Positions 1 to 7,622 of a DNA stretch of 64,000 bases are shown in pieces. The notes under the pieces are model-generated. The model saw only the letters and a program-made list of their open reading frames with translations. It was not told the origin of the DNA and did no database searches. The DNA is from Novosphingobium sp. (GTDB taxonomy: Bacteria > Pseudomonadota > Alphaproteobacteria > Sphingomonadales > Sphingomonadaceae), in the NCBI RefSeq assembly GCF_027531025.1, contig NZ_JAPZQX010000003.1, forward strand, positions 434,001-498,000. Reading direction: 5' to 3'. Position 1 is the first letter of the stretch. The number at the start of each line of letters is the position of its first letter. The translations under genes and the position numbers were made by a program.

Positions 1-241
1 CATGCAGCGTGAACAGCCCGTCCAGTTTCGTGCCTGCACCGATATCGGCCAGCTCACCGCGCAGCCGCTCGTAAGCCGGATCACCGGTCGGGGCCAGGGT
101 GGCGAGGCCATCGGCGGCGCCACGCTGGATCAGGAAGACCAGCCGTTTTTGGGTCGGCGCGGCGGCGTAGGCCAGCCGCGGGGCGAACAGTGCGCCGGTC
201 AGCAGGGCACCCCGGGCAAGCAGCGAGCGACGGTCGATCAT
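1..241 (-). CDS. DUF1501 family exported protein (N-terminal part, runs off the left edge)
   Basis: Only the first 80 or so residues are in the window; the gene continues beyond base 1. The protein starts MIDRRSLLARGALLTGALFA, a twin-arginine type signal followed by a hydrophobic stretch and an A-Y-A cleavage region. Next comes KRLVFLIQRGAADGL, the usual opening of the DUF1501 family (sulfatase-like fold, function unknown). It lies 2 bases downstream of the DUF1800 gene, a pairing found in many Proteobacteria, so the two are almost certainly one operon. The family name is well supported; its biochemical role is not known. Confidence 0.8.
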   Translation of the reverse strand, partial: MIDRRSLLARGALLTGALFAPRLAYAAAPTQKRLVFLIQRGAADGLATLAPTGDPAYERLRGELADIGAGTKLDGLFTLH

Positions 242-243
242 CC

Positions 244-1653
244 TTACCTCCGCATCATTTCGGGCGAGGCCAGCAGCAGGGCCAGCGCCTGGGTGGGGCT
301 TTCCGCACCGGCCAGCGCCTTGCGGGTCGGTTCCGACAGGGCGCCGGGAAACAGGTCTTCCGCCAGCTTGCGGGCATCGATGGCAGCGGTGCGGCTGGCG
401 ATCCGCTCGGCCACTTCAACCCGGCGATAGAGCGCATCCGGCCCGGCCCAGCTGGGGGCCATGTCGTCCCATCCCGCGGGCGAACCGGGTCGCCAGATCG
501 GTTGGCCCAGCTGGTTGAATGTATTGGCATTGGCCAGCACCGGCAGGGTCTGGGTGCCCACGGCGCGCAGGCTGGCCAGGGTCCAGTCCCATGGCGTGCG
601 GAACTTGGCCGGGCTGGCCGCCCAGGGTTCGGGCGCTTCTATCAGGGCGCGATAGACCGTGGGCAGATCACCGCCGGATTTGAGGAAAGCCGCCTCAAGG
701 CGCGCGACCAGACTGGGCGGCGGATCGTCGGCGGCGAAATGGCGAGCCAGCTTGGTGGCGATGTGGCGCGCGGTGGCAGGATGGACCGCCAGGTCGCGCA
801 GGATCGCCTCGCCCTGCCGCTCGCCGTCCTGGTCATAGCGCTTGCCCAGCACCTTGCGGTCGCCGGGCTGGTGGATGATCCCGGCAAACCAGTAGCCCGG
901 TCCCGGGCCGCGCAGCATCGGCTGGTCGGCCAAGCCACCCACGGTCCAGCCGGTCAGGGCGCGGGCCAGCTCGGTCACGTCGCCCTGGTCATAGCCGGAA
1001 CGGACCCCCAGCGTGTGCAGCTCCAGAATCTCGCGCGCCAGGTTCTCGTTCAACCCGCGCTGGTTGCCGCGCCGTGCGGCGATCTTGCCCAGCACCGAAT
1101 CCGGGCCGACCGACTGTGCCTGATCAAGGTAAAGCAGCATGGCCGGGTGCCGTTCCACCGCCAGCAGCAGATCGGTGAACTTGCCCAGCACGTTGGGCCG
1201 GATCGCTTCGAACTCAAAGGCTCCGGCAATGCCCAGCGTCACGATCTTGTCGATCGAGACGGCGAAGTGGTTGGCCCAGAAATGGACCAGTCGCTCGACA
1301 AAGGGGGTGGGCGTGGTCAGCGCCAGGTTGGTGCGCGCGGCTGCCGCCTGGGCGTAGACATCGCGCAAGCCGCGATAGGGGCGCAGTTCGGGGGCAATGT
1401 CGGGCCGTGCTTCGGTTCCGGGCTTCGCCGCATCCGCTGCCGGGTTTTCATCCCGCATCTCGCGCTGGGCGGCGCGGGCCTCGCGGAACTGGACGATCAG
1501 GGCGGGCGAGGCGGGCAGGCTGGTGATCGCCGCAGGGCGAGGGTCGAACTTGCCGAACTGATCGAGCAGCCAGCGGCGCGGCTCTTGCGGCACCGCTTCA
1601 CCCTTGCGGCCGCCCAGGCCAAAGCGGTTCAGGGCGACAGAGCTTTCACGCAT
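244..1653 (-). CDS. DUF1800 domain-containing protein
   Basis: Predicted 469 residues. Typical DUF1800 features are visible: an N-terminal L-N-R-F-G-L-G-G segment, FVERLVHFWANHFAVS near the middle, and GLNENLAREILELHTLGV further on. The frame stays open upstream into the tRNA gene. The start at 1653 (MRESSVALNRF) was chosen because a GGAAGGA ribosome site sits 8 bases before it and earlier starts would overlap the tRNA. The function of the family is unknown; it is nearly always paired with an exported DUF1501 protein, as here, which suggests a joint envelope or secretion-related role (inference). Confidence 0.85.
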   Translation of the reverse strand: MRESSVALNRFGLGGRKGEAVPQEPRRWLLDQFGKFDPRPAAITSLPASPALIVQFREARAAQREMRDENPAADAAKPGTEARPDIAPELRPYRGLRDVYAQAAAARTNLALTTPTPFVERLVHFWANHFAVSIDKIVTLGIAGAFEFEAIRPNVLGKFTDLLLAVERHPAMLLYLDQAQSVGPDSVLGKIAARRGNQRGLNENLAREILELHTLGVRSGYDQGDVTELARALTGWTVGGLADQPMLRGPGPGYWFAGIIHQPGDRKVLGKRYDQDGERQGEAILRDLAVHPATARHIATKLARHFAADDPPPSLVARLEAAFLKSGGDLPTVYRALIEAPEPWAASPAKFRTPWDWTLASLRAVGTQTLPVLANANTFNQLGQPIWRPGSPAGWDDMAPSWAGPDALYRRVEVAERIASRTAAIDARKLAEDLFPGALSEPTRKALAGAESPTQALALLLASPEMMRR

Positions 1654-1767
1654 CGGCACATCCTTCCCAACCGGACATGCCGCCATTGTGCCGCAGCCAG
1701 CGGCGCTGTCACGCCGCAAATTGTATTTGGCTGTCGCCGGTCGTGCCGGGCCGGTTACGAGGGGATT

Positions 1768-1844
<77 letters not shown>

Positions 1845-1855
1845 ACCGTGCGCGG

Positions 1856-1884
1856 GCCTTAGTCCGACCGGGCGGCGCTGGCAA
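1856..1884 (-). promoter_or_regulatory. Candidate promoter of tRNA-Pro(TGG)
   Basis: On the minus strand TTGCCA (1884-1879) is followed after 17 bases by TAAGGC (1861-1856), ending 11 bases before the mature tRNA. The -35 box is identical to those of the other proline tRNAs and tRNA-Asn in the window; the -10 box is the weakest match. Confidence 0.5.
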
Positions 1885-2027
1885 TCCATCCTGCGGTTTT
1901 GTCGTGCGGAATCGTTCCGAGTGCACCGGTTGCATGTTCGGATTCGACAAGTCGATCGATTTGCGGCAATCCTACCGCCGCTCGGCGCCGCAGTGGTGCG
2001 GAGCTGCAAACTCCATAGGGGGAAGTG

Positions 2028-2246
2028 ATGAAGAAGCTTGCACTGGTTCTGACGGGTGTCGCCGCTCTTGGTCTGGGCGCTTGCAGCAAGCCGGCTGAAG
2101 AAGCCGCGCCGACCGAAGCCGCCACCACCGAGGCTGCTGCTGCTGAAACCGCTGCTGCCACCGACGCCGCCGCTCCGGCCGCGACGGATGCCGCCGCTCC
2201 GGCCGCCGATGCGGCGACTGCTGCTGCCAGCGAAGCCGCCAAGTAA
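2028..2246 (+). CDS. Small alanine-rich lipoprotein
   Basis: Predicted 72 residues. The signal MKKLALVLTGVAALGLGAC ends in an L-G-A-C lipobox, so the protein should be lipidated at the Cys and exported. The rest is a low-complexity run of Ala, Glu, Thr, Asp and Pro with no folded domain, ending S-E-A-A-K. AGGGGGAAG lies just before the start; a GTG one codon upstream is possible but less likely. A strong terminator follows 54 bases after the stop, so it is probably a single-gene transcript. Such tiny A/E-rich lipoproteins are common in sphingomonads and have no known function. Confidence 0.8.
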   Translation: MKKLALVLTGVAALGLGACSKPAEEAAPTEAATTEAAAAETAAATDAAAPAATDAAAPAADAATAAASEAAK

Positions 2247-2300
2247 GATTGGCGGCAGTTTCGGGAATGCCCCTCGCGGGCGTTCCCACGGCTGAAAAGA

Positions 2301-2337
2301 AAGCGGCGGGCGCCTTTGCGCCCGCCGCTTTTCTTTT
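2301..2337. terminator. Strong intrinsic terminator, probably bidirectional
   Basis: A perfect 13-bp stem, AAGCGGCGGGCGC (2301-2313) against GCGCCCGCCGCTT (2318-2330), with a 4-base loop. TTCTTTT follows on the plus strand and, on the minus strand, CTTTCTTTTC. It can end the lipoprotein gene on the left and the M20 peptidase gene on the right. Confidence 0.9.
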
Positions 2338-2363
2338 GTCCTGCCGGGGTGCCTACGTTTCGC

Positions 2364-3833
2364 TCAGCCGGCGGCAGTGGCAACCAGCCGCGTGAAGAAC
2401 CGGATCATCCGGGCCAGGTTATCGACCGAGATATGCTCGTTGGTGCCATGGATCATGGCCGTCTCCTTGGTGGAGAGGCGCATAGCCTGGAACCGGTAGG
2501 TGTCCTGGCTGACTTCCTTGAGATAGCGGCTGTCGGTTCCGCCCACCACCATGAACGGGGCAACCGGCGCTCCGGGTGCTTCAGCCTCGGCGGCGGCGCG
2601 CACCAGTTTCCAGCCTTGCGAGGTGGTGGAGGATACCGGCGAGGCTTCGCGCGGTTCCCGCTCCCAGCTGAATTCGACCGGCAGATCGCCGACCGCGGCC
2701 TTGGCGCGGGCCATGATATCGGCTGAGCGGTCCCACGGCGCGAGGCGATAGTTGACCAGGCCAAAGGCGTCCTGTGGCAGGACGTTCTCCTTGGGGCTGC
2801 CTTGCAGCATGGTCGGCGCAATCGTGGTGTGCAGCTGGGCCGCGCCGGCCGGGGTACCGGCCATCTGCGACTTGATCAGCCCGCCGAACAGCCAGGGATT
2901 GGCTGCCACGACCTTCATGAAGCCACCTTTCTCCGCCGCCAGCGCCTGGACCGTGCCGAAGGCGGGCTGGTCAAGCCGGGTCGGGAACTGATCGGCGTGA
3001 ATCGCGGTGATGGCCTTGGCCAGTGTAACCGTGCCGATCTCGGCCGGCGGCATCGATGAATGGCCGCCGGGCGCCCGCGCCGTGACGCGCAGCGTGGCAT
3101 AGCCCTTTTCCGCCACGGCAATCATGATCGCCGGGCCGTTGACGATCGGCGCATCGGTGATGATCGCGCTGCCCTCGTCGAGGGTGAACAGCGCCTTCAC
3201 ACCCTCGGCCTTGAGCCTGGCGGCGGCGGCCTGGGCGCCGGTGCCGCCCACTTCCTCGTCATGGCCGGAAACCACGATGATCGTGCGCTTCGGTTTGAAG
3301 CCGCTGGCGGCGAGCAGTTCCAGCCCTTCGAACAGGGCGATCAGCGAGCCCTTGTCGTCAATCGCGCCGCGTCCCCAAACTGCGCCATCGGCCACGACCC
3401 CGGCGAAGGGCGGGTGGCGCCAGTCCTTCTCGGTCCCCGGCGTAACCGGAACCACGTCCTGGTGCCCCATGAGGATAATGGGCTGGAGCGAGGGATCGCT
3501 GCCCTGCCAGCGATAGAGCAGGCTGGCCTGGCCCACGATCTCGCGCTGCATGGCCTTGTGCGCGGCCGGATAGGTCGTTTGCAGCCAGGCCTGGAAGCCG
3601 CTCCACTCTTCCATTCGGTTGCGGGCAGGATCCTGGTTGGAAATCGTCTGGAACCGGATCGCGGCACCCAGCCGTTGGGCTGCGGCATTGGCATCCGGCT
3701 CGATCGGCCCGGCCAGCCGGACGTCGCTGGCATCGGCAAGGCCAGCGGGCTCGAAAGTGGCGGTGTTATAGGCAATTACAGCCCCGGTGACTGCCAGGGC
3801 CCCGACAAGGGCCAGCCCGATCTTCTTGCGCAT
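2364..3833 (-). CDS. M20 family metallopeptidase (PM20D1/carboxypeptidase-like), membrane anchored
   Basis: Predicted 489 residues. An N-terminal hydrophobic segment (about residues 5-22) acts as signal or anchor, so the enzyme likely works in the periplasm. M20 signatures are clear: MGHQDVVPV with metal ligand H124 and D126, GAIDDKGSL with bridging D160, GHDEEVGGTGA with the catalytic/metal Glu pair at 193-194, and a late HGTNEHISVDNL segment. The length and the late motif fit the PM20D1-like subgroup, whose members hydrolyse or condense N-acyl amino acids or cleave dipeptides. The substrate cannot be told from sequence. It stands alone between the terminator at 2.3 kb and a tRNA. Confidence 0.88.
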   Translation of the reverse strand: MRKKIGLALVGALAVTGAVIAYNTATFEPAGLADASDVRLAGPIEPDANAAAQRLGAAIRFQTISNQDPARNRMEEWSGFQAWLQTTYPAAHKAMQREIVGQASLLYRWQGSDPSLQPIILMGHQDVVPVTPGTEKDWRHPPFAGVVADGAVWGRGAIDDKGSLIALFEGLELLAASGFKPKRTIIVVSGHDEEVGGTGAQAAAARLKAEGVKALFTLDEGSAIITDAPIVNGPAIMIAVAEKGYATLRVTARAPGGHSSMPPAEIGTVTLAKAITAIHADQFPTRLDQPAFGTVQALAAEKGGFMKVVAANPWLFGGLIKSQMAGTPAGAAQLHTTIAPTMLQGSPKENVLPQDAFGLVNYRLAPWDRSADIMARAKAAVGDLPVEFSWEREPREASPVSSTTSQGWKLVRAAAEAEAPGAPVAPFMVVGGTDSRYLKEVSQDTYRFQAMRLSTKETAMIHGTNEHISVDNLARMIRFFTRLVATAAG

Positions 3834-3878
3834 TGCGAATCCCCTCCCATGCCTGTCTGCCAGTCAGGTTGGCGGGGA

Positions 3879-3955
3879 TGGTGGGCCCGGCAGGACTCGA
3901 ACCCGCGACCTAGCCGTTATGAGCGGCCAGCTCTAACCAACTGAGCTACAGGCCC
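3879..3955 (-). tRNA. tRNA with CAT anticodon, probably tRNA-Ile2 (lysidine type)
   Basis: 77 bases, acceptor GGGCCTG/CGGGCCC, D arm GTAGCTCAGTTGGTTAGAGC, anticodon loop CTCATAA (CAT), T arm GGGTTCGAGTCC, encoded CCA. A CAT anticodon means elongator Met, initiator Met or Ile2. An initiator is ruled out by the paired first base (G1-C72). C4-G69 and C5-G68 match the TilS identity pairs known from E. coli tRNA-Ile2, so Ile2 is favoured over elongator Met. Confidence 0.9.
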
Positions 3956-3975
3956 ATCTCGATGATGGTTCCTGC

Positions 3976-4004
3976 CGGTTACCGCGCGCCTGCCGCTTAG
4001 GCAA
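3976..4004 (-). promoter_or_regulatory. Candidate promoter of the CAT tRNA
   Basis: TTGCCT (4004-3999), 17 bases, then TAACCG (3981-3976), with the tRNA starting 20 bases further on. The -35 part lies inside the last codons of the deacetylase gene. The match to the window's tRNA promoter pattern is good at -35 and weak at -10. Confidence 0.4.
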
Positions 4005-5046
4005 GCTCGACCGCGTCCATGATCCCCTTGACCGAAGTCGGGGCGATCGACCGCTGGCGCAGATAGGCAAAGACCCCCCGCCACCAGTCATAAAGCGCGT
4101 CGAGCTCGTCCTCGGTGCGGACATAGGGGGTAAAGCCGGGGGCGAGGGATGGGCTGTGGAACGAGAAGACCAGCACCGGCAGGCCTTCGTCGAGGGCAAT
4201 ATCGATTCCGCGGATCGCTTCCTCGAGGGTGACGCCTTCCGGGGTCAGCGGGATGCGCTCAAGCAGGCCCATCTTGGCGAGCACTCCGCGCAGTTCCGGA
4301 ACACGCCACATCCTCGGATAAAGCCAGGGGCCCAGTTGGCGCAGCAGGCCCCAGTAAACCGTGGTCAGCGGCAGTTCCATCAGCCCTGCGCCGCGATTGA
4401 TCCACCAGGGCGTCACGGGATGATCGCGGAAATTCGGCCCACCGCTGCTGCTGTAATCGAACCGGGCGCGCACCGAGCTGTCGATGGCAATACCATTGGC
4501 GCGCAGGATATTGGCAGTAGCGGGGCCAACGCCATAGCGGCCGGCGCGATAGATCAGCGGCGGCGTGCCGAACCCGGCCTCGATTGCATCGCGCAGGCGG
4601 CGGAACTTGTCAGCCTCAAGGGCTGGCGGAAGGTTGCCTGCAAAGCTGTTGAATTCATTGATTTGTTCGTTATGCGGCGGACTGACCCACGGATGCAGTT
4701 GCACGCCTACCTCGGCGCGCCCAGCCATGACCGCCGGACGCAAGGCTTCACAAGCGGCGGGCGAGGTGGCGATGGGATAGTCAACCAGATAGATCGGCAC
4801 CACGCCCTGGCCTTCACAGAATTCCTGGAAACGGATCAGACGAGTGACCGAATGGAGCGTGTGCCCTTCGCGCCGGATCGGCTGCGACCAGTCGAATTCT
4901 TCCTCGGTATCGACGGTAATGATGAAGCGCTGGCCGAAATCTGACCGGAAACGGACCGCGCTGGCTGCCGTCGGCAGGTCTGTAATCCTTGGTTCGGCCA
5001 CGCCTATCTTAACCCCCGTCCGGCAACTTCGCGCCAGTCCCGTCAC
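3997..5046 (-). CDS. Polysaccharide deacetylase family protein (WalW-like)
   Basis: Predicted 349 residues, GTG start. TVDTEEEFDW (from about residue 44) carries the conserved acidic motif at the end of the first strand of the NodB-like fold; GVQLHPWVSPP supplies the His metal ligand and YRAGRYGVG the Arg motif. These fit a carbohydrate esterase 4 relative that N-deacetylates a surface or capsule sugar. No signal peptide is seen, so it is probably cytoplasmic, as are the WalW proteins of polysaccharide clusters. The GTG start overlaps the TGA of the upstream kinase gene by four bases (GTGA), so the two are translationally coupled. No glycosyltransferases lie next to it, so the substrate is unknown. 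Confidence 0.8.
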   Translation of the reverse strand: MTGLARSCRTGVKIGVAEPRITDLPTAASAVRFRSDFGQRFIITVDTEEEFDWSQPIRREGHTLHSVTRLIRFQEFCEGQGVVPIYLVDYPIATSPAACEALRPAVMAGRAEVGVQLHPWVSPPHNEQINEFNSFAGNLPPALEADKFRRLRDAIEAGFGTPPLIYRAGRYGVGPATANILRANGIAIDSSVRARFDYSSSGGPNFRDHPVTPWWINRGAGLMELPLTTVYWGLLRQLGPWLYPRMWRVPELRGVLAKMGLLERIPLTPEGVTLEEAIRGIDIALDEGLPVLVFSFHSPSLAPGFTPYVRTEDELDALYDWWRGVFAYLRQRSIAPTSVKGIMDAVELA

Positions 5047-6683
5047 CCTGCTTGGCTATGCCCCTCGCTCGCCCCGGTCAACCCCGGCAGGTGCAGCACC
5101 AGCCGGTCATCCTCGCGGTCAAGTCGCCCGCCCGCGCCCCTGGCCTCGGCGCGAACCAGCCGCAGGGCAAAGCCGATCCCGAAGACGCCGGCTGCAAGGA
5201 CTTGCGGCACAGCGCCCGGAGCCGTGGCATAAAGCTCCTTGTCGCTGCGTCCGGCGAGCGCCTTGGGCAGCTGGATGGCCAGGACCGCATCAGCCTGGTC
5301 TTCAGTCAGATCCAGCGTCAGCCGCTCGCCCGGTGCCGCCACCCCGGCCAGCGTTGCGAGGAGCCGCCAGGCGATCCGCTCGGCCTCGGAGCGGGCCAGT
5401 CCGACCATGCGGGCCTCGCCGAGGCCCGATGAAATGAAGCCGCTGCCGCGCGGACCGGTATGGGCTTCGAGCTGGGCGGCAGTGCTGCCCACTACCGCGG
5501 CAAGATCGCAGCCCCCGGTTTCGAGTTGCATGGCCCCGCTGTCGAGCTTGGCGAGCCGTTCCAGTTCCTCGAAAGCAGCCAGCATCCGGGCGGCATCGGC
5601 GGCAATGCCGGCCGCCTGGGCGCGGTACTCGTGCGGTACCGGACCGAAAAGCTGCTGCTGGATGAGTTCGGCAAAACCCTGGATCGCATTCACCGGGGTG
5701 CGCAGTTCATGGAGCAGCTGGCGAATCCGATCAGCCTCTCCGCCTGGGTGCGGGCCATCGGCGGCCTTGCCGCCCGGCCAGCGGCGCATCCGGCCGTGGT
5801 AACCCAGGAACCGTCCGGTCAGGGGGTTGAAGCGCGGACTGGCATCGACCCGCCAATCACCAGCGATGGCTTCGCTGCCGCGCAGCTTCAGCCGCAGCGC
5901 CTCGATTGGCTGGTACGCCCGCAGCCGACCGCGCAGTGCCTTGCCGCCATGAACCGCCGAAAGCGCCTGGCCAACCACCATCGGCGCGACACCGGGATCG
6001 GCCCAGGCGATCGTACCCACGGCATCGGTCGAAAAGTCGAAGGTCTGCGCCTCGCTGGGTACGGCCAGAAAATGGTCCTCGCCCAGCGGCAGTCGTGGCG
6101 CTTCGCCACCGGCGCCGGGTTCGGGCGTGACGCGCGCCTTGCGATAGGCTTCGATCCGCTTGACCAGCGCGCCGATGCTGTCTGGCCCGCTGGCCATTGG
6201 CGCTTCGGGCAATTCATCGTCGGCGGTCAGTTCCAGCGGGGTTGCGGCCGGCAGGCCGAGACGGCCGACGCCGAGCCGCGCCAGTCGATCGACCAGGTCC
6301 GGAGCCAGGTCCGCGCGAGTGCCGAGGCGTGCGCGCGCCGCTGGGGGCAGGGCGGGCAGCAGGTCGGCCCATTCGGCCGGATCGAGCCGCGCCCGATCGA
6401 TCACCGCTTCGGCCAGGGCCGGATCGCCGCTCGCCAGTTCGGCCACCAGCCGCGGTGAGCGCAGGCGCATGGAGCCATCGCGCAGCGCGGCGATACGCTC
6501 GTCCAATGGCAATTCATCGGCCAGTTCACCAAGGCGGTCATAGGCATCGTCGATGGCCGGGCTGCGCGCTTCAACTGGCAGGGTGCCAAGCAGGTCGAGC
6601 AATTGCCGGTACTGGATGCGGGCGAGCGCCGGCCCCTGCGCCCGGAGGCGCAAAACAGTGGCAAGGCGATCGTCGAACAGCAT
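5043..6683 (-). CDS. Histidine kinase-like protein with degenerate ATPase domain
   Basis: Predicted 546 residues from ATG at 6683; the frame extends further to a TTG at 6782. About 200 N-terminal residues are helical, Leu/Asp-rich and of unknown type. A PAS-like stretch (205-300) contains FNPLTGRFLGYHGRMRRWPG. It is followed by a clear HisKA motif LLHELRTPVNAIQGFAEL with phospho-acceptor His about 325. In the C-terminal ATPase region the usual N-box Asn is replaced (IAWRLLATLAGVAAPGE) and no D-x-G-x-G motif is seen, though a G2-like GVFGIGFALRLV remains. ATP binding is therefore doubtful. No membrane segment is seen. It is coupled to the deacetylase gene by a GTGA overlap; no response regulator is adjacent. 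Confidence 0.75.
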   Translation of the reverse strand: MLFDDRLATVLRLRAQGPALARIQYRQLLDLLGTLPVEARSPAIDDAYDRLGELADELPLDERIAALRDGSMRLRSPRLVAELASGDPALAEAVIDRARLDPAEWADLLPALPPAARARLGTRADLAPDLVDRLARLGVGRLGLPAATPLELTADDELPEAPMASGPDSIGALVKRIEAYRKARVTPEPGAGGEAPRLPLGEDHFLAVPSEAQTFDFSTDAVGTIAWADPGVAPMVVGQALSAVHGGKALRGRLRAYQPIEALRLKLRGSEAIAGDWRVDASPRFNPLTGRFLGYHGRMRRWPGGKAADGPHPGGEADRIRQLLHELRTPVNAIQGFAELIQQQLFGPVPHEYRAQAAGIAADAARMLAAFEELERLAKLDSGAMQLETGGCDLAAVVGSTAAQLEAHTGPRGSGFISSGLGEARMVGLARSEAERIAWRLLATLAGVAAPGERLTLDLTEDQADAVLAIQLPKALAGRSDKELYATAPGAVPQVLAAGVFGIGFALRLVRAEARGAGGRLDREDDRLVLHLPGLTGASEGHSQAG

Positions 6684-6784
6684 CGTATGGGGCGTTGCTC
6701 TGGGCAAAAGTTGGCGAAGCTGCCTTAGCAGAGCGAAGGAACTGCAAAAGCGATCCGATTGATGCGTTGCAAAGCGGGACAATT

Positions 6785-6810
6785 GCGATATGAAACAATA
6801 AAATTATCGC
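6785..6810. promoter_or_regulatory. Inverted repeat in the kinase/Lrp divergent intergenic region
   Basis: GCGATA (6785-6790), 14 bases, TATCGC (6805-6810) in an unusually AT-rich stretch between two divergent genes. Members of the Lrp family usually control their own gene from such a site, so this is a candidate operator for the regulator that starts at 6888 (inference). A second small dyad, TGCCC-5-GGGCA, lies nearer that gene at about 6837-6851. Confidence 0.35.
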
Positions 6811-6887
6811 GATCACGCAGACAGGACTGTGAATATTGCCCTGTTCGGGCATTGTACTGCGTAGATGAGCGCTGAAGGGTGGATGCC

Positions 6888-7352
6888 ATGGCCAATCTCG
6901 ACAATATCGACCGCCGCCTGCTGGCCGAATTGCAGGCTGAGGGCCGGGTTACCAACGTGGAACTGGCCCAGCGCGTCGGCCTCACCGCGCCGCCGTGCCT
7001 GCGCCGAGTTCGCGCGCTGGAGGAATCAGGCGTCATTCGCGGCTATCACGCCGATCTCGATGCTTCGAAACTGGGCTTTGCCATAACTGTCTTCGCCATG
7101 GTCAGCCTCAAGAGCCAGGCCGAGGATTCGCTGCGCCAGTTCGAGGCGGCGATGAAGGATCTGCCCGAAGTGCGCGAATGCCACATGCTGAATGGCGAGA
7201 TCGACTTCATCCTGAAGATCGTCAGCAAGGACCTGCAGAGCTTCCAGGAATTCCTGACCAGCAAGCTGACCCCGGCGCCTAACGTGGCGAGTGTGAAGAC
7301 CTCGCTGACAATCCGGACGGCGAAGCAGATGCCTGGGGTGCCGCTGGAGTAG
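6888..7352 (+). CDS. Lrp/AsnC family transcriptional regulator
   Basis: Predicted 154 residues. N-terminal winged helix-turn-helix: D-N-I-D-R-R-L-L-A-E-L-Q, then VTNVELAQRVGLTAPPCLRR as the recognition region. The C-terminal RAM/ligand domain follows, with ECHMLNGEIDFILKIV. These proteins form octamers or hexadecamers and usually sense amino acids. The ATG at 6888 was chosen over a GTG at 6879 because GAAGGG lies 8 bases before it. The gene stands alone and is divergent from the kinase gene; no amino acid transport or catabolic gene is adjacent, so its regulon cannot be guessed. Full family length. Confidence 0.92.
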   Translation: MANLDNIDRRLLAELQAEGRVTNVELAQRVGLTAPPCLRRVRALEESGVIRGYHADLDASKLGFAITVFAMVSLKSQAEDSLRQFEAAMKDLPEVRECHMLNGEIDFILKIVSKDLQSFQEFLTSKLTPAPNVASVKTSLTIRTAKQMPGVPLE

Positions 7353-7366
7353 GATGGTGGATTGCC

Positions 7367-7585
7367 GTGGGCAGCGCCAAATTGCCAGAAAAGATCTTCG
7401 AGCGAAGGATCGATTCTGAACTCGAAAATCAACCAGCCTCTCCTGAAATCCTAGCGTTGCGAGCGAAGCCGGTCGATCGAATCATATCGCCCGACGACCC
7501 TTCAAGACCGCGAGCCAAGCTAAAGAAAACAAAACGGGAGTTGCTCGAGATAAAGCGATACCTTCGACTAAAGAAGCGAAGGTAA
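7367..7585 (+). CDS. Possible small basic protein, unrecognised
   Basis: An open frame of 72 residues starting with GTG. The product is rich in Lys, Arg and Glu and ends with a strongly basic tail (KKTKRELLEIKRYLRLKKRR). Base composition is clearly more AT-rich than the flanking genes and codon use is unlike them, so this is either an acquired gene, a gene remnant, or spacer with a chance frame. No good ribosome site is seen. The rest of 7353-7622 holds nothing else recognisable. Confidence 0.3.
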   Translation: MGSAKLPEKIFERRIDSELENQPASPEILALRAKPVDRIISPDDPSRPRAKLKKTKRELLEIKRYLRLKKRR

Positions 7586-7622
7586 GCCATGCCTACCACT
7601 ACTAAACCGAGAGTCCCAGAAT

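Noticed and set aside
2101-2240. Simple-sequence repeat in the small lipoprotein gene
   Set aside because: GCC/GCT-rich codons give the look of a repeat, but no exact unit is repeated often enough to call a microsatellite.
3879-3955. Elongator tRNA-Met as identity of the CAT tRNA
   Set aside because: C4-G69 and C5-G68 favour the lysidine-modified tRNA-Ile2; not excluded without comparing the other CAT tRNAs of the genome.
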